64,000 nt of DNA from Phycisphaerales bacterium (GTDB taxonomy: Bacteria > Planctomycetota > Phycisphaerae > UBA1845 > Fen-1342). Where the stretch lies: NCBI GenBank assembly GCA_016710275.1, contig JADJXS010000001.1, forward strand, positions 1,488,001 through 1,552,000, in the 5' to 3' direction. The notes under the pieces are model-generated. The model saw only the letters and a program-made list of their open reading frames with translations, made no database searches and had not been told where the DNA came from. Within the stretch, counting starts at the first letter, position 1, and the number at the start of each line of letters is the position of its first letter. Both the position numbers and the translations under genes were made by a program. Shown piece after piece: positions 44,153-51,349 of this stretch.

Positions 44153-45754
44153 ATGCCAGCTTTGCTTGTGTGCTCACACTCCGGTGCATCGTCGCCGTCG
44201 TACAGGACGTACGTCTGGGACGCCGAGAACCGGCTGATCGAGGTCCATCCGGCCCATCCGGTCGGCTCGACCTATTCGCCGGCGAACAATGACGAGCGCT
44301 GGCGATACGTCTATGATTACCTGGGCCGGCGGGTTGAGAAGCACCGCGAGAAGTACGTGGTCAGCGGCGGCAGCGGTTCGTGGGTGACGCAGGATCGGAC
44401 GCGGTTCGTGTACGACGGCTGGAACCTGATCGCGGAGTTGAAGGTCGAGAGCAGCGGCGATCCGACGTTCCTGCGGAAGTACACGTGGGGTCTGGATTTG
44501 AGCGGTTTGAACGGCAACGCGGGCATAGCGGGCTTGCACGGCGCGGGCGGCATCGGCGGGTTGCTGGCGTGTCACGACGTGTCCATGTCAACGGCCCAGA
44601 CGCATGCGTACTGCTATGACGGCAACGGCAACGTCGGGCAGACGGTCGATATCACGATTCCGGGCGGCAGCTATTCCAGCACACCGACGCTGACGGCGAC
44701 GTACGAGTACGATCCGTACGGCAACACGACCGCCAAGACCGGTGCCTTCGCCGACGCCAATCCGATCCGCTTCTCGACGAAGTTCTACGATGCCGAGACG
44801 GGATTGTATTACTACGGGTATCGGTACTACTCGCCACGGCTGGGGCGGTTTCTCAACCGCGATCCGTACTTTGAACGGGGCGGAATCAACCTCTACGCTT
44901 ACGTAAAGAACCGTGTCACGTACCGCGTCGACCCGCTGGGTTTGAAGACGTACGTCATTGAGGGGACGAATGCCGGCCCCGGGAATCCGCTCGGACCATG
45001 CAATCCACAGCACTTCGGCGAAGACGACCCTGAGGGCGTCTTTGTACAACCAGGACCGGGTGACGATTGGGGGTATGGCAACGCGTCCGCGGGCGTTGTT
45101 TTCGGCCACGGTTTGGCAGAGCGCGTGGCCAACACGGTCAGCCAAGTCTGTTCGGACATGTGTTCAAAGTCTCCGCCAGAACAAATCAATATCGTCGGAT
45201 GGAGTCGTGGAGCGGTCGCCGCCCTGATGGTCGTCGACTATCTTGATAAACATGGGTGTTGTTGCCAATCGACGACAATACGTGAGTTCACTGGACCAAT
45301 CACCATCACAAGCCACGGCCCCTCGGGGCCGTCGGTTGAGCGCGAGGTTTGTTGCGATCGACGCTACCCGACGATCAACTGTCTCGGCTTATATGACCCT
45401 GTCGACATGACACCGAGGGCGCACCCCGAATCGATTCCACCGAGCGTTCAGAACTGCGCGCTCGCCATCGGTGATCAACAGCGCAATTGGACGAGTTGGT
45501 GCACGTATTTCGGCGCCTCACCCAGAAGGAGAGAGACCCTCTTCCCCCTTGCTAAGTGCGAGCCCGCAAACTGGGACAAGACGAAGTTCCGCCGCCAGTA
45601 CTTCGACGCGACTCACGGCGACATAGGTACGGGGCGACCAGCTGACGATTGGATGCGCAAGTGTGCCCGTCAAGCCGGCGTCAACATTCCCGAGCACGGT
45701 CCACAGCACGTTCCGAGGCCACCCGCTGGGTGCTCCGGCTGTGGGGCGCCTTGA
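44153..45754 (+). CDS. Orphan RHS tip module 1 with lipase-like C-terminal domain
   Basis: 533 residues from ATG 44153, which has no ribosome site; the start is probably not native and the module lacks the long RHS barrel N-terminus. RHS repeats begin at TYVWDAENRLIEV; WRYVYDYLGRRVEK, FVYDGWNLIAELKV, YEYDPYGN and YDAETGLYYYGYRYYSPRLGRF follow. The core ends at DPLGL (260-264). The remaining 269 residues contain NIVGWSRGAVAAL, a G-x-S-x-G nucleophile elbow (Ser351), LYDPVD (Asp415/418) and THGDIG (His488): the Ser/Asp/His set of an alpha/beta-hydrolase lipase, similar in pattern to type VI lipase effectors. TTGA overlap couples it to a membrane protein, the candidate immunity gene. The C-terminal part is less GC-rich than the RHS part. 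Confidence 0.85.
   Translation: MPALLVCSHSGASSPSYRTYVWDAENRLIEVHPAHPVGSTYSPANNDERWRYVYDYLGRRVEKHREKYVVSGGSGSWVTQDRTRFVYDGWNLIAELKVESSGDPTFLRKYTWGLDLSGLNGNAGIAGLHGAGGIGGLLACHDVSMSTAQTHAYCYDGNGNVGQTVDITIPGGSYSSTPTLTATYEYDPYGNTTAKTGAFADANPIRFSTKFYDAETGLYYYGYRYYSPRLGRFLNRDPYFERGGINLYAYVKNRVTYRVDPLGLKTYVIEGTNAGPGNPLGPCNPQHFGEDDPEGVFVQPGPGDDWGYGNASAGVVFGHGLAERVANTVSQVCSDMCSKSPPEQINIVGWSRGAVAALMVVDYLDKHGCCCQSTTIREFTGPITITSHGPSGPSVEREVCCDRRYPTINCLGLYDPVDMTPRAHPESIPPSVQNCALAIGDQQRNWTSWCTYFGASPRRRETLFPLAKCEPANWDKTKFRRQYFDATHGDIGTGRPADDWMRKCARQAGVNIPEHGPQHVPRPPAGCSGCGAP
44206..44725 (+). repeat. 520-bp direct repeat, copy 1 (RHS segment)
   Basis: Aligns without gaps to 47301-47820 at a constant offset of 3095. 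The stretch from about 44540 to 44706 is identical in both; the first part differs at scattered sites. It encodes the shared RHS segment. Confidence 0.9.
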
Positions 45755-46131
45755 CGGAACCGAACGACGCTCTGCCATACGCTCGCACTGGTCACGCACG
45801 GCCAGTCGGGAGATTGCGCGCCATCCTATCGTGGATCATCGCGCTGGTGCTGTGCGTCGTCGATCCACTGGTTCTTTGGAACTTCTGCGCGCTGTGGATC
45901 GATCGAGCGAATAATGGAAGACTTACTGTCGACAGCTACGCCGCACAGTTTTCCTTCGGCTACTCCGTCGGCATTGCACTTGTGCTCGCGCTGATTGGTA
46001 TCGTCGCCGCGCCCCGGCACCTCACGTGTGTTGCAGGTGATTCTCGTAAGAGACGCGTTGTTCCATCTCGTGTACTATTCCTGATAAATCTGGTGGCGGT
46101 AGTTGTGCTAATTCTATCGCAGCCACGATAG
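45751..46131 (+). CDS. Small three-helix membrane protein, candidate immunity protein 1
   Basis: 126 residues from the TTG at 45751, which overlaps the stop of the lipase-like RHS module (TTGA). Three hydrophobic helices: AILSWIIALVLCVVDPLVLW, FSFGYSVGIALVLALIGIVA and VLFLINLVAVVVLIL. No family recognised. By position it is the expected immunity protein for the preceding tip domain; a membrane immunity protein fits an effector that attacks lipids or acts in the periplasm. This is an inference from gene order. Confidence 0.62.
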   Translation: MTEPNDALPYARTGHARPVGRLRAILSWIIALVLCVVDPLVLWNFCALWIDRANNGRLTVDSYAAQFSFGYSVGIALVLALIGIVAAPRHLTCVAGDSRKRRVVPSRVLFLINLVAVVVLILSQPR

Positions 46132-46185
46132 AGGTCTGTTCCCCTCCATCAGCGAGCGCGTCGCTCACTTCACGGCGTACATACT

Positions 46186-47295
46186 AACCGGGACATATAA
46201 TATTTGACATGTCGTGGCTTTGTGATATACTTCATGCATGAGTCAACTCGATACACGCAAGCTGTCGCCGCAGGTGCAGGAAGAGATTCGGGTTCGGGTG
46301 GTGAAGGCGATCCGCGCGGGCATGAGGAAATCGGCCGCGGCGCGGACGTTTGGCGTTTCGCGGACCTCGATCGACACCTGGCTGGCGAAGGTGGAGTGCG
46401 GCAACATCACGTCGTTGCGTTCGAAGAAGCGCGGACGGCCCCCGAACCGCGTCTGGCATCCCATCGGGCCGCCGCGATCGTCAGGCAAATCACCGATCGC
46501 ACGCCCGATCAGGCTCAAGCTGGCCTTCGCCCTGTGGACGCGCGAGGCGGTCCGCGATCTGATCGCGCGCGCACCGGCCTGCAGGTGTCGGTGCGAACCG
46601 CCGGCCGTTACCTGAAACGCTGGGGCTTCACGCCACAGAAGCCGCTGCGACGCGCCTACGAGCGCGATCCGGCGGCCGTGGAGCCGCTGGAAGCGAGGAG
46701 TATCCGGCGATCGCCAGGCGGGCCAGGGCCGAACATGCCGAGATTCACTGGGCCGATCAACTCGGCGCGCGCAGCGACCATCAGGCCGGGCGGAGCTACG
46801 GTCGGCGCGGCCGGGCGCCGGTGGTTCGGGGAACAGGGCAGCGCTTCCGAGCGAACATGATGTCCAGCATCACCAACCGGGGACATCTGTGCTTCCTGGT
46901 CTTCGACGGCTCATTCAATGCCGAGGTCTTCATCCGATTCTGCCGGCGGCTGCTGCGTCAACGACGGCGCCGAATCTTCCTGATCGTGGACGGTCACCCG
47001 GTGCATCGCTCCGCCGCGGTGCGCGACTGGCTGCAGGCCAACCGCCGCCGCATCCGCATGTTCTTCCTGCCGGGCTACAGCCCCGAACTCAACCCCGACG
47101 AATATCTGAACAACGATGTCAAGACCAACGCCATCGGCCGCCAGCGACCCGCAACCAAAGACGAACTGATCCTCAACCTCGAACTGTACCTCCGCGACAC
47201 ACAGCGGAGACCCCATATCGTCCGCAACTACTTCAAAGCCGAACCCATCCAATACGCCGCGGGGTAATACATGTTCAACATTTGGTGGCCGGGGT
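46186..47295. mobile_element. IS630-family insertion element, about 1.1 kb
   Basis: Imperfect terminal inverted repeats of 27 bp (46186-46212 and 47269-47295, 18 of 27 matching) flank the transposase; TA dinucleotides lie at both outer ends (46185-46186 and 47295-47296), as expected for the IS630/Tc1 group. It lies directly before the RHS segment of module 2, and probably removed or displaced its upstream sequence. Confidence 0.75.
46238..47267 (+). pseudogene. IS630-family transposase, several frameshifts
   Basis: The N-terminal helix-turn-helix reads AIRAGMRKSAAARTFGVSRTSI in a frame starting at ATG 46238. The frame then alternates twice between two phases (AAAIVRQITDRTPDQ in one, LKLAFALWTREAVRDL in the other, RTGLQVSVRTAGRYLKRWGF back in the first) and moves to a third phase near 46700. 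The DDE residues are visible: IHWADQLG, LIVDGHPVHRS and GYSPELNPDEYLNN. All parts of the gene are present, so only single-base indels separate it from an intact gene. The element is probably inactive as read, unless the sequence has errors. Confidence 0.85.
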
Positions 47296-47300
47296 AATAA

Positions 47301-47820
47301 GACGTATGTCTGGGACGCCGAGAACCGGCTGATCGAGGTGCATCCGGCCCATCCGGTCGGCTCGACCTATTCGCCCGCGAACAATGACGAGCGCTGGCGA
47401 TACGTCTATGATTACATGGGCCGCCACGTTGAGAAGCACCACGAGCAGTACGTGGTCAGCGGCGGCAGCGGATCATGGGTGACGCAGGCTCGGACGCGCA
47501 GCCTGTATGATGGCTGGAACATGATCGCGGAGCTGAAGGTCGAGAGCAGCGGCGATCCGACGTTTCTGCGGAAGTACACGTGGGGTCTGGATGTGAGCGG
47601 TCTGAACGGCAACGCGGGCGTAGCGGGCTTGCACGGCGCGGGCGGCATCGGCGGGTTGCTGGCGTGTCACGACGTGTCCATGTCAACGGCCCAGACGCAT
47701 GCGTACTGCTATGACGGCAACGGCAACGTCGGGCAGACGGTCGATATCACGATTCCGGGCGGCAGCTATTCCAGCACACCGACGCTGACGGCGACGTACG
47801 AGTACGACCCCTACGGAAAC
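47301..47820 (+). repeat. 520-bp direct repeat, copy 2 (RHS segment)
   Basis: Gapless counterpart of 44206-44725. The alignment ends where the two modules begin to differ (TTAKTGAFAD against RVNTPGGGE). Confidence 0.9.
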
Positions 47821-48759
47821 CGCGTGAACACCCCCGGCGGCGGAGAGCTCGACCAGCCGTTCCGGTTCAGTACGAAGTACTTCGACGTTCAGACGGCGAT
47901 GTACTATTATGGATATCGGTACTATCTGCCGGGGATCGGGAGATGGGGCAACTACGATCCCTTGGATTTGCACGATCCACCCTCCGTGACAAGTCCAACG
48001 CAGGGACGAGCCGTTAGCGCGAAGATAGACGCACTCGGCCCCAACCTCTTGCGATACGGAGCATTCCGCAACTCCCCGGCCGTGGTCAAAGATCCACTCG
48101 GCCTGGAAGATTGTCAGCAATGCGGAGTCGACGTTACCAGTCAGGTAGACGCATTGCTGTTAGATGTGAGCCTGCAGCTTAACCGTCTACCGTGGGGCGT
48201 CGCGCACGACCTATGCAATTATGGAATGTGGAATCCGGCAAGCGGATGGGACATCCACGACTTCTATCAGCTCGGCAAGTGCAAACCCGCGTATGTTTCG
48301 CTATTCGCTAACCGCTGCTGCGGGACCGGCAGTTACATCGGCACGGTTACTTATCGTGGCAAGTGTATATGGGCAGTTTATCTGAACTATCTTCTCTGGG
48401 GGAAGATGCACCGACTGTGTAATGCGCGCTTTCAGAATGATTACATGTGTGAATGGCAATTTGGCGGCATGGATAGCAATGGCGAGTGGGCTGTATGGGT
48501 GCATCGCAACACCACGGCGCACGCGAGCGGAGGACCGCGATGTGGTCCGCCCGACTCCGCCGGCCGTGTCGCAGCCACGCGGGCGGGGTTCTCCGGTGAC
48601 CCCGATCAATTACTCACACATCCTAGTTGCGCGCCGTGTAGCGCACAACTGAATGGACCGCTCTATGGGCAAGTAGGCGGCAACACAATTGTGCATGACC
48701 CGACGGGCGGAGCTGAGTCAGCACCGAGACGCGACTCGGGGCGGAGACCGCGATGGTAA
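47301..48759 (+). CDS. Orphan RHS tip module 2 with Cys-rich unknown C-terminal domain, 5' end missing
   Basis: About 485 residues with no recognisable start codon: the RHS homology begins straight after the IS630-type element (TYVWDAENRLIEVHPAH). The RHS part is the 520-bp repeat of module 1, then diverges at GNRVNTPGGGELDQPF, keeps TAMYYYGYRYYLPGIGRW and ends at KDPLGL (48091). The 217-residue tip after it is unlike module 1: many cysteines (CQQCG, CCGTGSYIG, GKCIWAVYLNYLL, CNARFQNDYMCEW), no family recognised. It overlaps the next gene by 7 nt (ATGGTAA). Probably a different toxin domain swapped onto the same RHS base. Confidence 0.78.
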
Positions 48760-49352
48760 GCCTGGCTCGGCTAGTCGGGGTTGCGTGTGGCCGAGCATCG
48801 AGGTCTCGGGTGGTTCTGACCACCGGATACGTCCTCGCTGTACTGGCATACGTTGAGAGCATGACGCATCCATTGCCATTCGTCCCGTTCGGGTATGCTC
48901 CATTCTTGCTTGCGCCAGTGCTCATAGGAGTGTATATCGCGCTAGGTGTGTGGGTGTGTTACTGCCTTCGTCGACATCGAGTGAGCAGTATGCTATTACT
49001 CCTATTCTTCTTGTTCATGACTGTCGTCTGCCCGATTGTGCATGAGCGGCTGTTGTGGGTTCGATTCGAGCTGGGACGATCCAAAATAGAAGACGAGCTG
49101 GTCGCAATCTACAACGGTCACTCAACTGTGCGGCGACGACCAGTGGGTGACGGCTTCACAGCCGTGGTCGATCGGTGGATTGGTTCATACTATATCATTG
49201 AGGTGCACGTTGATCCCCATGTGCGTTACGCATCTGTAACTACCGGTGCGTGCGGGCTCGGGGTCCGGTTTGGCTTTAGTACTCGCGACTTCGATCTCAT
49301 AGGTACGACGCCTCGCGTTATGCATTGGACACTCTGGAGTGCGAGTCGTTAA
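48753..49352 (+). CDS. Membrane protein, candidate immunity protein 2
   Basis: 199 residues; the ATG at 48753 overlaps the stop of RHS module 2. Three hydrophobic helices lie in the first half (VVLTTGYVLAVLAYVE, FLLAPVLIGVYIALGVWVCY, MLLLLFFLFMTVVCPIV), then a soluble domain of about 110 residues (RRPVGDGFTAVVDRWI, YIIEVHVDPHVRYASVT). No family recognised. The local GC content is clearly lower than in the housekeeping genes. By position it is the likely immunity partner of module 2. Confidence 0.6.
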   Translation: MVSLARLVGVACGRASRSRVVLTTGYVLAVLAYVESMTHPLPFVPFGYAPFLLAPVLIGVYIALGVWVCYCLRRHRVSSMLLLLFFLFMTVVCPIVHERLLWVRFELGRSKIEDELVAIYNGHSTVRRRPVGDGFTAVVDRWIGSYYIIEVHVDPHVRYASVTTGACGLGVRFGFSTRDFDLIGTTPRVMHWTLWSASR

Positions 49353-49993
49353 GCGGTGCAGTGCACTTTGCACGCGTATGCGCAGTCGGCGCAGCGGGCG
49401 CCGCGATTGCCCGCACGCTGACGTGGAACGCCGAGAACCGGCTGATCGACGTGCGGCCGGCGGTCGCGGAGGCGTACCTGCCGACGAACGGCTCGGCGGT
49501 GCGGGTCGCGTTCGGGTATGATTACCTCGGGCGGCGAATCGAGAAGATCGTGTATACGTGGCAGTCCGGCAGTCCGAACGCGTGGGTCGAGGTATCGCGC
49601 ACGCGGTTTGTCTACGACGGCTGGCTGTTGCTCGAAGAGTTGGATGTTGATTCCGAAGGCGATGTCGTGGGCGTGCGGAGACAATACACCTGGGGCCTCG
49701 ACCTCAGCGGCCAGAGCGGCGATTCGACTGTCGGCGGCCTGCACGGCGCGGGTGGCTATTCGCCTGCTGGCGGCTTGCACGGCGCGGGTCGCTATTCGCC
49801 GCCGCCATCTCCTGTAGGTGGAGGGACCACTGACTGCCGCCTAGCATTCGCCAGCGCCGGATACACAGGGATGTTTGCGATACCTGCGGCATGTGTCCAA
49901 ACCCAATGTGGCACGACATGTTGTGGACAATACGCAGGCCCGTTGACCGCGCACATCGGCGGTCTTAGGGCAAAAAGCAACTACTTCGAGTAG
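49325..49993 (+). CDS. Orphan RHS tip module 3, truncated
   Basis: 222 residues; the frame begins inside the end of the previous gene (TTG 49325), and RHS homology starts near 49412 (RTLTWNAENRLIDV, FGYDYLGRRIEK, RFVYDGWLLLEEL, QYTWGLDLSGQ). After a duplicated 36-bp unit (GGLHGAGGYSPA, GGLHGAGRYSPP) the RHS core stops: there is no YYYGYRYY block and no DPLGL junction. The last 55 residues are Cys-rich (CRLAFASAGYTGMF, CGTTCCGQYAG). So the core/tip junction was deleted or replaced. A membrane-anchored protein follows 5 nt after the stop. Confidence 0.75.
   Translation: MDTLECESLSGAVHFARVCAVGAAGAAIARTLTWNAENRLIDVRPAVAEAYLPTNGSAVRVAFGYDYLGRRIEKIVYTWQSGSPNAWVEVSRTRFVYDGWLLLEELDVDSEGDVVGVRRQYTWGLDLSGQSGDSTVGGLHGAGGYSPAGGLHGAGRYSPPPSPVGGGTTDCRLAFASAGYTGMFAIPAACVQTQCGTTCCGQYAGPLTAHIGGLRAKSNYFE
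49733..49804 (+). repeat. 36-bp tandem duplication inside RHS module 3
   Basis: Two copies of a 36-bp unit (GGCGGCYTGCACGGCGCGGG plus 16 nt) at 49733-49768 and 49769-49804. In frame; encodes GGLHGAG-SYSP-like units. Confidence 0.85.
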
Positions 49994-49998
49994 CAACG

Positions 49999-50505
49999 AT
50001 GAAGAAATGGTGTGTTGCAGTGGCTCTATCGGCATCAGCCGCACTGATTGTACTTGTAGCGGTTAAGTGGTACGCCGCAAGCTGGAGCGGCACAGAACAC
50101 ATGTTTCATGAGTGGTTATGGCGCGATGATAAGGGGTTTGTAATGCAGTTAATGTGCACCTCCTCGGATAATGATGGTACAGTCGCGTACATTGACGTGA
50201 ATAGTAATCTGGTCGTTGTGCTCTATAGGATCGGCGCTTCACCAGGATCCGGCTGGGTAGATGAGTATCTGCAGTCGTCCGCACGGATTGCCAGCGATAG
50301 CCGGTGGAGTCAGATGGTGGACAGGTCGAACGCGAACCACGTGATTATTCGGACCGAAAAGCGTAGCTACGAGATCCCGGCCGCCCCCGATGTTGCGAAG
50401 GCCTTCAGGCAGTTGTGGTTTGTCAAGGGGGAGGTCAGCAATATCATCGATTCGCTGCGATCGGTCATGCCGGGAATCCCAACCTCTGCGGAGCTCGATC
50501 AATAG
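49999..50505 (+). CDS. Membrane-anchored protein, candidate immunity protein 3
   Basis: 168 residues with ATG at 49999, five bases after module 3's stop. One N-terminal helix (VAVALSASAALIVLVAVKWY) then a soluble domain (DDKGFVMQLMCTSSDNDGTV, VDRSNANHVIIRTEKRSYEI). No family recognised; low local GC. Third module-plus-membrane-protein pair of the array, but topologically unlike the first two (one helix, not three). Confidence 0.6.
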   Translation: MKKWCVAVALSASAALIVLVAVKWYAASWSGTEHMFHEWLWRDDKGFVMQLMCTSSDNDGTVAYIDVNSNLVVVLYRIGASPGSGWVDEYLQSSARIASDSRWSQMVDRSNANHVIIRTEKRSYEIPAAPDVAKAFRQLWFVKGEVSNIIDSLRSVMPGIPTSAELDQ

Positions 50506-51020
50506 CGTGGAGGGCATGTAACAGTTCACCCGTCTGCGGCGATTCGATCCGGTAGCGGGGGCAGTTGTCCGGTTTGGACGCAGGTTCGCAGGGTGGTGTG
50601 GAGGGTGTGGAGCGGGTGGTGGCCGCGGGGGCAGGCGGCGGTAGGTACTCATGAGCATGGGCACTTCAGCGAGGGTCGAAAGTGTCGGTAATGGCCTGGT
50701 TCGCTCTCCAGGGCTGAGGTTTGGCAGTTCGCCAGCCCGTGCGACGTGGTCCCTTGCGGCCATCTCGCGCGCGTTCGTGGAGCGAGGTTCCAAAATGTCG
50801 GCGGACACTGTCATGGCCCCTTCTGGGATCAGTTCTATTGGATTGTGCCGCCCCCGAAGGGCCGTTCGGGCGTCCGCCGAGTGACCGGATGGCCTGGAAA
50901 TCGGCGTTGAATATTGCGGGCGGCGAGGTCGTCTGGAGGACTGTCGCGGCGCCGGGTGGCGCCCGATGCAGGCAACCGCCCCGACGGGCGGCGGGCGAAT
51001 CCTCGAAAGGAGCAAGGGCC
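50506..51020. other. Gene-free stretch after the RHS array
   Basis: About 515 bases. Open frames on both strands lack homology and ribosome sites. GC rises back to the genome level near 50600, so the right boundary of the low-GC insert is probably here. No attachment-site repeat was recognised. Confidence 0.55.
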
Positions 51021-51230
51021 ATGATCGCGCGAAAGATGCTGATCGGGTGCGGGTTGGTGGCGGCGCTGGGTTGCGGGGCGATGGGCTGCGACGATCTGGA
51101 GGAGGTGAACATTAGCCTGCCGGCCATCTCGATCGGCGGGCCGGGTTACGGCACCGCGCCGCAGCGCGGCCATGCGTACGAAGTTGTCTACGAGGACTCG
51201 TACTGGTTCTACGACGACTGGGGCTGGTGA
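51021..51230 (+). CDS. Small lipoprotein
   Basis: A 69-residue protein with AAAGGAG 9 nt upstream of ATG 51021. Signal MIARKMLIGCGLVAALGCGAM then the lipobox cysteine GCDD. The mature part is acidic and aromatic (YEVVYEDSYWFYDDWGW at the C-terminus). No family recognised; the repeated Tyr/Trp/Asp tail is unusual. Convergent with the large dockerin-like gene across a hairpin. Confidence 0.7.
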   Translation: MIARKMLIGCGLVAALGCGAMGCDDLEEVNISLPAISIGGPGYGTAPQRGHAYEVVYEDSYWFYDDWGW

Positions 51231-51273
51231 ACTCGTCGACATCCGGCACCGTGTGAGTCCACACAAACGCGAA

Positions 51274-51314
51274 CGCCCCGCGGCCCGGCGCCTGTGACGC
51301 CGAACCGCGGGGCG
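51274..51314. terminator. Hairpin between two convergent genes
   Basis: CGCCCCGCGG (51274-51283) and CCGCGGGGCG (51305-51314) are perfect inverted repeats, with an inner GGCG/CGCC pair. Suitable for both strands; no T-tract. Confidence 0.55.
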
Positions 51315-51349
51315 GAATCGCATTCCTCACGTCGCGCCGCCCCCCCGGG

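Noticed and set aside
44153..49993. One long RHS gene interrupted by frameshifts
   Set aside because: Each module restarts the same RHS segment, has its own tip and is followed by a separate membrane protein gene; they cannot be parts of one chain.
50506..51020. Possible further RHS or immunity gene after module 3
   Set aside because: No RHS motif, ribosome site or membrane segment in any frame; GC returns to the genome average here.
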